Below the pieces are notes generated by a model, which saw nothing but the letters and a program-made list of their open reading frames with translations, made no database searches and had not been told where the DNA came from. The position numbers and the translations under genes were made by a program. Source: Streptomyces maremycinicus (GTDB lineage: Bacteria > Actinomycetota > Actinomycetes > Streptomycetales > Streptomycetaceae). Taken from it: a stretch of 64,000 nt of DNA. Shown piece after piece: positions 50,732 to 59,153 of the stretch. The DNA is taken from NCBI RefSeq assembly GCF_001184025.1, contig NZ_BBYG01000017.1, positions 1-64,000 on the forward strand. The letters are read 5' to 3'. Within the stretch, counting starts at the first letter, position 1; the number at the start of each line of letters is the position of its first letter.

Positions 50732-52275
50732 GGCCACCGAGCCCCTGGCAGGAGGACACCTCCGCGGGAACCCCGCCCCCGGACCCCACCGACCCCACTG
50801 AATCCACCGACCCCACCGAGTCGGCGGCGGGGTCGGCGCGGACGCGGGCGACCTCGGCCACCGCGACACCACCCCGGACACCGACGAGGACGAACACGGG
50901 GACGGGCACGGGGACGGGGACGGGGACGGGCACGGGCACGGAGACGGGGACGGGGACGGACACGGGCTCGGCGGCGGCAGTGGTGGCGGCGAACGGATCC
51001 GCGGTCGCCGACGTCCGGACCGCTCCACAGGGACCGGCCCCACAGGAACCGGCCCCACAGGGGCCACCCGCACCCGGCAGCGGGAGCCGCGCAGGCGGTG
51101 CGGGTGGGAACGCCCGGTCCGAAGGCGCGGCCGAGGCGCCCCGCAGGGCCGGGCCCCCGAAGGGAGCCCGCGTCGAGGGCCTCCTGCTGGGCCTCGCCGC
51201 GGGCGACGCCGCCGGCTGGCCCGCCGCCCGCCACCGGGCCGCCCGTATGCCGGAGTGGACCCGGCGTCTGACCCGCGAACTCGACACCTTCGCCGAGCAC
51301 AACGCGACGACCACCCTCCCCGTCCCCATCGCCCTCAACCAGCCCCCCGAGCCCTTGCGCCTCGGCCCCTCCGACGACGCCGAGTGGGCGGCCTTCGCCG
51401 CCGAGGCGGTCCTGCGGGCCGGGGACGACGCCGCCCTCGGCGACCTCAGCCGGGAACGCCGGATGCGCGCCGCCATCGACCTCACCTGGAACGCCCTCGC
51501 CTGCGAGGTCGCGGCGGCCGCCGACCGCGCGCCCGAGATCGAGTCCGCCGTCCTCCCGCTGCGTGCCCGGATCTCCGTGCGGGCCGGGCTCGGCAACCTC
51601 GCCGCGGGACTGCGGCCGCCCGCCACCGGCCACGACAACCCCCACTACTTCGACGACGCGGCCTGCGTACGCGCCTGCGTCCTGGCCGTGGCGCACCCCG
51701 GTGACCCCCGACTCGCCGCCGAACTGGCCGAGTTCGACGCCCGCTACACACAGGACGGCGACGGCGTGCACGGGGCCCGCGCGATGGCGGCGGCCGTCGC
51801 GCTGGCCCTCGTCGGCGCGGGCCCCGGCTCCTGCGTGGCGGCGGCGCTCGCCGAACTCCCCGAACACACGGAGATCGGCCGCAACGCCCGGCACGCCCTG
51901 GAGCTGACCCGCGGCGCCGACAGCGCCTTCGCCGTCATCCCCCTCCTGGAGCACCAGATCGTCGACCACGTCTACAGCTACGGCATCGCGGCGGCGGAGA
52001 CGGTCCCGGTGGCCCTGGCCCTGGTGACGGCGTCCGGGGGCCGTATCGGCGAGGCGGTACCGGCGGCGGCCTGTCTGTCCCGGGTCGCGGACTCGGCCCC
52101 GGCCCTCGCGGGCGCGCTGACCGGCGCGTTGGGCGGCGGCACCGCGATCCCCGTCTCCTGGCGGGACAGCTGCCGCCTCCTGTCCGGCTGCGCGCTGCCC
52201 CGGCTCACCGGAACCGACCTGGTGGAACTCGCCGAACTCCTGGAAGCCACGCAACCGGCCCCTCCAGGAGGATGA
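50728..52275 (+). CDS. Degenerate ADP-ribosylglycohydrolase family protein (paralogue 2)
   Basis: A 515-aa protein with a disordered N-terminal region of about 145 residues (Pro/Thr/Ser-rich, including a Gly-Thr dipeptide run at about 56-76) before an ARH-like fold starting VEGLLLGLAAGDAAGWPAA. The usual TDDT metal motif is replaced by HNATTTLPVPIAL. The C-terminal GRDxD motif is replaced by ACLSRVADSAPALAGALTG, so catalytic metal binding appears lost. It may be a regulatory or scaffolding partner of the active paralogues. GTG 50728 overlaps paralogue 1. Confidence 0.8.
   Translation: MRPPSPWQEDTSAGTPPPDPTDPTESTDPTESAAGSARTRATSATATPPRTPTRTNTGTGTGTGTGTGTGTETGTGTDTGSAAAVVAANGSAVADVRTAPQGPAPQEPAPQGPPAPGSGSRAGGAGGNARSEGAAEAPRRAGPPKGARVEGLLLGLAAGDAAGWPAARHRAARMPEWTRRLTRELDTFAEHNATTTLPVPIALNQPPEPLRLGPSDDAEWAAFAAEAVLRAGDDAALGDLSRERRMRAAIDLTWNALACEVAAAADRAPEIESAVLPLRARISVRAGLGNLAAGLRPPATGHDNPHYFDDAACVRACVLAVAHPGDPRLAAELAEFDARYTQDGDGVHGARAMAAAVALALVGAGPGSCVAAALAELPEHTEIGRNARHALELTRGADSAFAVIPLLEHQIVDHVYSYGIAAAETVPVALALVTASGGRIGEAVPAAACLSRVADSAPALAGALTGALGGGTAIPVSWRDSCRLLSGCALPRLTGTDLVELAELLEATQPAPPGG
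50893..50970 (+). repeat. 6-bp tandem repeat (ACGGGG/ACGGGC type) in paralogue 2
   Basis: A run of about 13 hexamers such as ACGGGG, ACGGGC and ACGGAG encodes the Gly-Thr dipeptide stretch of the disordered N-terminus. The unit length of six keeps the frame when copies are gained or lost. Confidence 0.8.
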
Positions 52276-52283
52276 TTCGGGGC

Positions 52284-53471
52284 ATGACGCCCAAAGCACA
52301 AGAAAGCAGCAGTGGAAGCGGCGGCGGCACCCTGGAAGACCGCATCACCGCCGCCCTGGTCGGCGCGGCCGTCGGCGACGCGCTCGGCGGCCCGGTCGAG
52401 GGCTACTCCCCCGAGCAGATCCTCCAGCGCCACGGCAGCCGGATCCACGGCGTCGTCGGCCCCTGGAACGGCGACGACTGGCGCACCGCGCGCCCCATCG
52501 CCCCGTACCACAAGGGCGACGGCCACGTCACCGACGACACCTTGATGACCCACGCGCTGATCCGGGTCTACGCGACGGTCCGCGACCACCTCGACGCCTA
52601 CGCGATCGCCGACCACCTGGTCCCGGACCTGCTGACGACACCGCGCTGGATCCCGGAGCTGGAGGCCGAGGCACTCCCCCTCCAACGGATCTTCCTGGCG
52701 GAGAAATGGCTGGTGGCGAGAGTGCACTACGGCCATGTGGACCCCCGTGAGGCGGGCGTCGGCAACATCGTCAACTGCGGTGCGGCGATGTACATGGCCC
52801 CGGTGGGCCTGGTCAACGCGGCCAACCCGGCGGGCGCCTACGCCGAGGCGCTGGACATCGCAGGCGCCCACCAGTCGTCGTACGGCCGGGAGGCGGCGGG
52901 GGTCTTCGCGGCGGCGGTGGCGGCCGCGTGCGCGCCGGGCGCGACGGCGGACTCCGTCGTCACGGCCTGTCTGGCCCTGGCCCAGGACGGGACCCGCACG
53001 GCGATCGAGAAGGTCTGCGAAGCGGCGGCCCGCTACACCGACTTCGAGTCGGCGCTGGTCCCGCTGCGCGAGGCGGTGGCGCCGTACGACACCGTCGGCC
53101 CCGACTACCGCCGGCCCTCGCTGGCCGCCCGCCGCCCGTCCCGTCTGCACGCGATCGAGGAACTCCCCGTCGCCCTCGGCATGTTGCTGGTGGCCGGCGG
53201 CGACTACCGGCAGGCGGTGCTGGGCGCGGTCAACTACGGCCGCGACTGCGACTCGATCGCGACGATGGCGGGGGCGATGGCCGGCGCCCTCGGCTCGCCG
53301 GTCCCCGAGGAGTGGTCGAAGCGGGTCGCCGAGGCCAGCCGCCTCGACCTCTGGCAGCCCGCGGCGACGCTCACCGAGGTCACCCGGGAGATCTTCGACC
53401 GCGACGTCCACCACCGCCGGGCGCACGAGCGGGCGTTCGCCGCGATCGGGGGTCCCCGATGCTCCGACTGA
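52284..53471 (+). CDS. ADP-ribosylglycohydrolase family protein (paralogue 3)
   Basis: A 395-aa ARH-fold protein with an intact metal site. It has RITAALVGAAVGDALGGPVEGY, GHVTDDTLMTHALI (about residue 79) and C-terminal NYGRDCDSIATMAGAMAGALG (about 319). It also has HYGHVDPREAGVGNIVNCGAA and AGAHQSSYGREAAGVFAAA typical of this subgroup. ATG 52284 follows AGGAGG by 12 nt. A second ATG at 52272 overlaps the previous stop but sits directly on the Shine-Dalgarno. It overlaps paralogue 4 by 13 bp. Confidence 0.88.
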   Translation: MTPKAQESSSGSGGGTLEDRITAALVGAAVGDALGGPVEGYSPEQILQRHGSRIHGVVGPWNGDDWRTARPIAPYHKGDGHVTDDTLMTHALIRVYATVRDHLDAYAIADHLVPDLLTTPRWIPELEAEALPLQRIFLAEKWLVARVHYGHVDPREAGVGNIVNCGAAMYMAPVGLVNAANPAGAYAEALDIAGAHQSSYGREAAGVFAAAVAAACAPGATADSVVTACLALAQDGTRTAIEKVCEAAARYTDFESALVPLREAVAPYDTVGPDYRRPSLAARRPSRLHAIEELPVALGMLLVAGGDYRQAVLGAVNYGRDCDSIATMAGAMAGALGSPVPEEWSKRVAEASRLDLWQPAATLTEVTREIFDRDVHHRRAHERAFAAIGGPRCSD

Positions 53472-54838
53472 CCTGGGTCCAGCCCGAGGACCTGCTCGGC
53501 CACGAACTGTGCCAGGCGGCCCAGGACGGCCGGGAGCCGTGGGCGATCGCCGCCCGCTGGAAGGCGGCCGGCGGCTGCGAGGCCCCGCCCCGGGCCGGCG
53601 CGTCCCCCCAGCGCGCCTCACGCTACCTGCGCCTCCTCGCCGACGACCTCCTGGACGAACTGGCCGATCTGCCCAGCCGGTCGGCGGAGCACGAGCCGAC
53701 CGCGCTGGAGAAGATCAGGGCCCTGTGCCCGCGGTGGCCGAGCCGTCCGGCGGACGCGCCCCCGCGCTCCCCCAGCCCCGCCGGACTGGAGGCGGCCTGG
53801 CTGGGCCGGGCCGTCGGCTGCCTGCTGGGCAAGCCGGTGGAGAAACTCCCGCTGGACGCCGTCCGCCGACTCGCCCGGTCCACCGGCAACTGGCCCCTCA
53901 GGGGCTACTTCACCGCCCGCGGGGTCCCCGGTCCGCTCCTGGAGGCCCACCCCTGGAACCGCCGCTCGGCGACCACCTCCCTCGCCGAGAACATCGACGG
54001 CATGCCCGAGGACGACGACCTCAACTACCCGCTGCTCAACCTCCTCCTGCTCCAGCGCCACGGCAGGGACTTCACCACCTCGGACGTGGCCCGGCTCTGG
54101 CTGGACGAACTCCCCGCGGGCCGCACCTTCACCGCCGAACGCCTCGCCCTGCGCAACCTCCTGTGCGGCATCGAACCACCGCTCACCGCCCGCCACCGCA
54201 ACCCCTTCCGCGAATGGATCGGCGCCCTCATCCGCGCCGACGTGCACGGCTGGACCAACCCCGGTGACCCGGCCGCGGCCGCCGAACAGGCCCACCGCGA
54301 CGCCACCCTCACGCACACCGCGAACGGCGTCTACGCGGCGATGTTCACGGCGGCCACCATCGCCGCCGCCGCGACCGGCACCCAGGACGTCCACGCCTGT
54401 CTGCGCACCGGCCTGAGCGTCGTCCCGCCCCGTTCCCGCCTCGCGCGGGCGGTCACCCACGCCGTCCGGCTCGCCGGCGAACACGACGACTTCGACACCG
54501 TGGTGGACGAACTCCACGCCGCCCACCAGGGGCACCACTGGGTCCACGCGGTCCCCAACACCGCGCTGATCGCCGCCGCCCTCACCCACGCGGACGGCGA
54601 TTTCACCGGCTCCGTCGGCCGTGCCGTGGCCGGCGGTCTGGACAGCGACTCGGCCGGCGCGACGGCCGGCGGGATCGCCGCCCTCCTCACCGGCGACCCG
54701 GCCGCGCTCCCCGACCACTGGACGGCCCCGCTCAAGAACCGCCTGGCCACCTCGGTCGCCGACCTCAACGGCGTCGGCTTCGACACCCTGGCCCACCTCA
54801 CCTGGTCCCTCATCCCCCGGGAGGCTTCCCAGCCATGA
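53459..54838 (+). CDS. ADP-ribosylglycohydrolase family protein (paralogue 4)
   Basis: A 459-aa protein. About 110 N-terminal residues (from MLRLTWVQPEDLLGHELCQA) are outside the usual fold and predicted helical. The ARH domain then begins LEAAWLGRAVGCLLGKPVEKL. Metal positions are GMPEDDDLNYPLLNLLLL (a variant of TDDT) and GGLDSDSAGATAGGIAALL, so metal binding is plausible. It overlaps paralogue 3 at its start and the sugar-kinase gene by ATGA at its end. Confidence 0.87.
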   Translation: MLRLTWVQPEDLLGHELCQAAQDGREPWAIAARWKAAGGCEAPPRAGASPQRASRYLRLLADDLLDELADLPSRSAEHEPTALEKIRALCPRWPSRPADAPPRSPSPAGLEAAWLGRAVGCLLGKPVEKLPLDAVRRLARSTGNWPLRGYFTARGVPGPLLEAHPWNRRSATTSLAENIDGMPEDDDLNYPLLNLLLLQRHGRDFTTSDVARLWLDELPAGRTFTAERLALRNLLCGIEPPLTARHRNPFREWIGALIRADVHGWTNPGDPAAAAEQAHRDATLTHTANGVYAAMFTAATIAAAATGTQDVHACLRTGLSVVPPRSRLARAVTHAVRLAGEHDDFDTVVDELHAAHQGHHWVHAVPNTALIAAALTHADGDFTGSVGRAVAGGLDSDSAGATAGGIAALLTGDPAALPDHWTAPLKNRLATSVADLNGVGFDTLAHLTWSLIPREASQP

Positions 54839-55728
54839 CCGACATCGTCGTGCTCGGCAGCACGAACATGGATCTCGTCGCCTACGTAGAGAAACCCCCG
54901 CAGCGCGGGGAGACCGTGACGGGACGGGAGTTCCGTACGATCCCCGGCGGCAAGGGCGCCAACCAGGCGGTCGCGGCCGCGCACGCGGGCGGCACCGTGT
55001 CGATGATCGGCGCCGTCGGCAACGACGCCTTCGGCACCCGGCTGCGCTCCACCCTGGAGCACTCCGGCGTCAACACCGACCACCTGCGCACCGTCGAGAG
55101 CCCCTCGGGCACCGCCCACATCGTCGTCGACGCCGAGGGCGGCAACGCGATCGTGGTCGTCCCCGGCGCGAACGGCACCGTCGACCACCTCGTCCCCGGC
55201 GACGAGGTCCTCATCTCCTCCGCCGACGCGCTCCTGCTCCAGCTCGAGGTCCCCCTCGCCGCCGTCGTCGCGGGAGCCCGGGCGGCCCGTGCCCACGGCG
55301 TCCGGACGATCCTCACCCCGGCCCCCGCCCAGCCGCTCCCGCCCGAACTCCTGGCGGTCACCGACCTGTTGGTCCCCAACGAGCACGAGGCGGCCACTCT
55401 CACCGGCCGCACCGACCCGCGTGAGGCGGCCACCGCCCTGCTGGACAGCGTGCCGGAGGTGGTCATCACGCTCGGCCCGTCCGGCAGCCTGTACGCGACC
55501 CGGGGCGAGCGGCCGCTGACCGTGCCCGCCCCGCGCGTCACCGCCGTCGACTCGACCGGCGCGGGCGACACCTTCGTCGGCACCCTCGCCGTCGCACTCG
55601 GCGAGGGACGGCCGGTACCGGAGGCACTGGCCTGGGCCTCCGCGGCGGCCGCCCTGTCGGTCCAGCGGCCGGGCGCCTCCGCCTCGATGCCCTACCGCTC
55701 CGAGATCGAGACGCAGTACGCGTCATGA
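54835..55728 (+). CDS. Ribokinase-like PfkB-family carbohydrate kinase
   Basis: A 297-aa PfkB-family kinase most like ribokinase. N-terminal VLGSTNMDLVAYVEKPPQRGET is followed by the substrate motif GGKGANQAVAAAHAGG, NEHEAATLTG and the catalytic signature VDSTGAGDTFVGTLAVAL with anion hole and Asp base. It presumably phosphorylates ribose or a riboside at O5. Its position directly behind four glycohydrolase genes suggests it captures the sugar they release. It overlaps its neighbours by ATGA on both sides. Confidence 0.9.
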   Translation: MTDIVVLGSTNMDLVAYVEKPPQRGETVTGREFRTIPGGKGANQAVAAAHAGGTVSMIGAVGNDAFGTRLRSTLEHSGVNTDHLRTVESPSGTAHIVVDAEGGNAIVVVPGANGTVDHLVPGDEVLISSADALLLQLEVPLAAVVAGARAARAHGVRTILTPAPAQPLPPELLAVTDLLVPNEHEAATLTGRTDPREAATALLDSVPEVVITLGPSGSLYATRGERPLTVPAPRVTAVDSTGAGDTFVGTLAVALGEGRPVPEALAWASAAAALSVQRPGASASMPYRSEIETQYAS

Positions 55729-56921
55729 CCGGGAGGACGACCCCCCTGCACGGCGTGCGCGTGCTCGACCTGGCCACCCTCTTCGCCGGGCCGCTCGCCG
55801 CCACCATGCTCGGCGACTTCGGCGCGGAGGTGATCAAGGTCGAGCACCCCACCCGGCCCGACCCCTCCCGCGGCCACGGCCCGTCGAAGGACGGCGTGGG
55901 CCTGTGGTGGAAGCTCCTCGGCCGCAACAAGCGCACCATCACCCTCGACCTCTCCAGGCCCGGCGGCCGCGCCACCCTGCTGCGCCTCGCCGCCACCGCC
56001 GACGTGATCATCGAGAACTTCCGCCCCGGCACCCTGGAGAAGTGGGACCTCGGCTGGGACGAACTGTCGGCGGCCAACCCGCGTCTGGTCCTCGCCCGGG
56101 TCACCGCCTTCGGCCAGTTCGGCCCCTACGCGCACCGCCCCGGCTTCGGCACCCTCGCCGAGGCGATGAGCGGGTTCGCGGCGATCACCGGCGAACCCGA
56201 CGCGTCCCCGACCCTGCCGCCCTTCGGCCTGGCCGACTCCATCGCCGGCCTGGCCACCGCCTACGCCGTCATGACGGCCCTCGCCGCCCGCGACCGCACC
56301 GGCACGGGACAGGTCGTCGACATGGCGATCATCGAACCCATCCTCACCGTCCTCGGCCCCCAGCCGCTCTGGTACGACCAGCTGGGATACGTCCAGGCCC
56401 GCACCGGCAACCGGTCCGCCAACAACGCCCCGCGCAACACCTACCGCACCGCCGACGGGAACTGGGTCGCCGTCTCGACCTCCGCCCAGTCGATCGCGGA
56501 GCGCGTGATGCGCCTGGTCGGCCGCCCCGACCTGATCGACGAGCCCTGGTTCGCGACCGGCGCCGACCGGGCCGCCCACGCCGACCTGCTCGACGAGGCG
56601 GTCGGCGGCTGGATCGCCGCCCGCAGCCGCACCGACGTCCTGGCCGCCTTCGAGAAGGCGGAGGCGGCGATCGCCCCGATCCAGGACGTACGCGACGTGA
56701 TGGCGGACCCCCAGTACCAGGCCCTCGACACGATCACCGCCGTCGACGACCCGGAGCTGGGCCGGATCCGCATGCAGAACGTCCTCTTCCGGCTCTCCTC
56801 CACCCCCGGCGCGATCCGCTGGACCGGCCGCCCGCACGGCGCCGACACGGAGGAGGTACTGACCGAACTGGGACTGACCCCGGCCGAGCTGACCTCCCTC
56901 CGCGAGGCGGGCGCCCTATGA
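55725..56921 (+). CDS. CaiB/BaiF-family CoA-transferase
   Basis: A 398-aa family III CoA-transferase. It has LHGVRVLDLATLFAGPLAATMLGDFGAEVIKVEHP, the catalytic Asp region FGLADSIAGLATAYAVMTAL, and GRNKRTITLDLSRPGGRATLLRLAATADVIIENFRPGTLEKWDLG. This family moves CoA between acyl-CoA and carboxylic acids (succinate, citramalate, itaconate, carnitine). The next gene is a CitE-type lyase, so activation of a hydroxy-dicarboxylate followed by cleavage is likely. It overlaps both neighbours by ATGA. Confidence 0.9.
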   Translation: MTGRTTPLHGVRVLDLATLFAGPLAATMLGDFGAEVIKVEHPTRPDPSRGHGPSKDGVGLWWKLLGRNKRTITLDLSRPGGRATLLRLAATADVIIENFRPGTLEKWDLGWDELSAANPRLVLARVTAFGQFGPYAHRPGFGTLAEAMSGFAAITGEPDASPTLPPFGLADSIAGLATAYAVMTALAARDRTGTGQVVDMAIIEPILTVLGPQPLWYDQLGYVQARTGNRSANNAPRNTYRTADGNWVAVSTSAQSIAERVMRLVGRPDLIDEPWFATGADRAAHADLLDEAVGGWIAARSRTDVLAAFEKAEAAIAPIQDVRDVMADPQYQALDTITAVDDPELGRIRMQNVLFRLSSTPGAIRWTGRPHGADTEEVLTELGLTPAELTSLREAGAL

Positions 56922-57751
56922 CGAACACCCCTCTGACCTGGCTCTACGTCCCCGGTGATCGCCCGCAGACCGTCACCAAGGCCCTCGCCTGCGGTGCCGA
57001 CGTCGTCATCGTCGACCTCGAGGACGCGGTCGCCCCGGACCGCAAGGAGTACGCCCGCACCGCCACCGCCGAACGCCTCGGCGAGCCCCAGCCGGTCCCC
57101 GTCCATGTCCGGGTGAACGCCCTGGACAGCCCCTTCGCCGCGGCGGACCTGCGCACGATGGCCGCCCTCCCCGGGGTCGCCGCCCTGCGCCTGCCGAAGG
57201 TGACCTCCCCGCACCAGATCACCCGGGTCGCCGCGGCCATGCCGCACGCGGACCGTGGAGCCACCCCCCTCCACGCCCTCCTGGAGTCAGCCCTAGGCAT
57301 CGAACACGCCCACGCCATCGCCAGCGCCCACCCCTCGCTGCGCGGTATCGCCCTCGGCGAGGCGGACCTCCGGGCCGACCTGGGCGTCCGCGACGACGCG
57401 GGCCTCGACTGGTCGCGCGCCAGGGTCGTGGTCGCCGCCCGGGCCGCGGGGCTGGCGCCGCCGCCCCAGTCGGTGCACCCCGACATCCGCGACCTGGAGG
57501 GCCTGGCCACCAGCTGCGCCCACGGCCGCACCCTCGGCTTCCTGGGCCGCGCCGCCATCCACCCGCGCCAGCTCCCGATCATCGAACGGGCCTACCTGCC
57601 CACCCAGCACGAGCTGGAGGAAGCCGAGACGATCGTGAAGGCGGCGGCCACCGAACAGGGTGCCCAGGCCCTGCCGGACGGCCGCTTCATCGACGCGGCC
57701 GTGGTGGCGATGGCGCGACGCACCCTGTCCCTGGCCGCCCGCGGGGACTGA
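56918..57751 (+). CDS. HpcH/HpaI aldolase / CitE-type CoA-ester lyase
   Basis: A 277-aa TIM-barrel lyase of the CitE/citramalyl-CoA or malyl-CoA lyase type. It has WLYVPGDRPQTVTKALACGADVVIVDLEDAVAPDRK with metal-binding Glu/Asp, VHVRVNALDSPF with conserved Arg, LRLPKVTSP and GIALGEADLRADLG. The C-terminal GFLGRAAIHPRQLPIIERAY is typical of CoA-ester lyases. It probably cleaves a 3-hydroxyacyl-CoA made by the preceding CoA-transferase. It is the last gene of the operon, followed by a strong terminator. Confidence 0.88.
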   Translation: MTNTPLTWLYVPGDRPQTVTKALACGADVVIVDLEDAVAPDRKEYARTATAERLGEPQPVPVHVRVNALDSPFAAADLRTMAALPGVAALRLPKVTSPHQITRVAAAMPHADRGATPLHALLESALGIEHAHAIASAHPSLRGIALGEADLRADLGVRDDAGLDWSRARVVVAARAAGLAPPPQSVHPDIRDLEGLATSCAHGRTLGFLGRAAIHPRQLPIIERAYLPTQHELEEAETIVKAAATEQGAQALPDGRFIDAAVVAMARRTLSLAARGD

Positions 57752-57771
57752 CCCCTCACCTCGCACACGGA

Positions 57772-57810
57772 ACGACGAGGGCGCCCGGAGATCCTGGGCG
57801 CCCTCGTCGT
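57772..57810. terminator. Bidirectional terminator between the CitE-type gene and lgt
   Basis: Perfect 15-bp inverted repeat (57772-57786 and 57796-57810) with a 9-nt loop, between convergent genes. Confidence 0.85.
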
Positions 57811-57829
57811 CGTACGGAAACAGGCATCG

Positions 57830-59059
57830 TCAGCTCTTCTTGCCGGCCGACTCGGCCTCGGCCCCGCCCTTGACCTCGTCCTCGGTGCCGGTCCCCGCCT
57901 TGTCCGTGCCCTCGGCCCGGTCCTTGCCCTCGGCCTTCACGGCAGGGGCCTTCACCTCGGGAGCCTTCGCGGCAGCGGCCTTCTCGGACTCGCCCTTCGC
58001 GTCGGCATCGGCGGCGGCCTTCACCTCACCGTCACCCCGCACGCCGGCCTTCACACCGGCCGCCTCGATCTTGCCGCCGGTCTTGCCGTCGGTCTTGGCG
58101 TCGGTCTTGCCGTCGGTCTTGCCGTCGCTCTCGGCTTCGCCGTCCGCATCCTTCGCCTCGGCCGCGTCCTCCGCGGACCCGGCCGCGTCCTTCGCGGTGC
58201 CGTCGGCGTCGGTGTCGGCTTCCGCCCCACCGCCGGAGGCACCCGCACCCGGCTCGACCACCGCTTCGCGCCCCGGCCGCTTCTTCGCCGAGATCACGAT
58301 GTAGATCACCGCGAGCAGGAACACGACCATGGCGGTCCAGTCGTTCAGCCGCAGGCCCAGGATGTGGTGGGCGTCGTCGACCCGCATGTACTCGATCCAC
58401 GCACGGCCCACGCAGTACGCGGCGACGTACAGCGCGAAGGCCCGCCCGTGCCCGAGCTTGAAGCGGCGGTCGGCCCAGATGACGAGAAGGGCTACGCCGA
58501 CGCACCACAGCGACTCGTACAGGAACGTCGGGTGGTAGTAGCCGGGCACCCGGCCGTCCGCCGAGGACGTGATGTGCAGCGCCCAGGGAAGGTCGGTCTC
58601 CTTGCCGTACAGCTCCTGGTTGAACCAGTTGCCCCAGCGGCCGATCGCCTGCGCGAGGGCGATGCCGGGCGCGATGGCGTCGGCGTACGCGGGCAGGGCG
58701 ATGCCCCGGCGGCGACAGCCGATCCACGCGCCCACGGCGCCGAGCGCGATGGCGCCCCAGATACCGAGGCCGCCCTCCCAGACCTTGAAGGCGTCCACCC
58801 AGTCACGGCCCTCGCTGAAGTACAGCTCGTAGTCCGTGATCACGTGGTAGAGCCGGCCGCCGACCAGGCCGAAGGGCACCGCCCAGACGGCGATGTCGGC
58901 CACCGTGCCGGGCTGCCCGCCGCGGGCGACCCAGCGCCTGTTGCCGAGCCAGACCGCGACGAAGACGCCGATGATGATGCAGAACGCGTAGCCGCGCAAC
59001 GGAACGGGGCCGAGATACAGCACCCCGTGCGACGGGCTGGGAATGTAGGCAAGTTCCAT
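57830..59059 (-). CDS. lgt: Prolipoprotein diacylglyceryl transferase with long charged C-terminal tail
   Basis: A 409-aa membrane enzyme that transfers diacylglycerol from phosphatidylglycerol to the lipobox Cys of prolipoproteins. The Lgt body occupies residues 1-270, with a conserved GGRLYHVITDY, WEGGLGIWGAIALGAVG and the signature AIGRWGNWFNQELYG. Several membrane segments end at VVFLLAVIYIVISAKK. The remaining 140 residues are a low-complexity Ala/Lys/Glu/Asp tail including DGKTDGKTDAKTDGKT; this is far longer than enteric Lgt. ATG 59059 is close to the first conserved residues. Confidence 0.95.
   Translation of the reverse strand: MELAYIPSPSHGVLYLGPVPLRGYAFCIIIGVFVAVWLGNRRWVARGGQPGTVADIAVWAVPFGLVGGRLYHVITDYELYFSEGRDWVDAFKVWEGGLGIWGAIALGAVGAWIGCRRRGIALPAYADAIAPGIALAQAIGRWGNWFNQELYGKETDLPWALHITSSADGRVPGYYHPTFLYESLWCVGVALLVIWADRRFKLGHGRAFALYVAAYCVGRAWIEYMRVDDAHHILGLRLNDWTAMVVFLLAVIYIVISAKKRPGREAVVEPGAGASGGGAEADTDADGTAKDAAGSAEDAAEAKDADGEAESDGKTDGKTDAKTDGKTGGKIEAAGVKAGVRGDGEVKAAADADAKGESEKAAAAKAPEVKAPAVKAEGKDRAEGTDKAGTGTEDEVKGGAEAESAGKKS
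58079..58126. repeat. 12-bp tandem repeat in the lgt tail
   Basis: Four near-identical copies of a 12-bp unit like GTCTTGCCGTCG (plus strand) encode repeated Asp-Gly-Lys-Thr in the Lgt tail. The length is a multiple of three, so changes in copy number are tolerated. Confidence 0.75.
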
Positions 59060-59153
59060 GGCAGGGTCGACGCTACCGTGCCGGACCGGGCCGACGACGG
59101 GCAGCCCGGCTACGGCTCCATAACGGGCGGGTGTGCGGGGGGCTCACCCCTCG

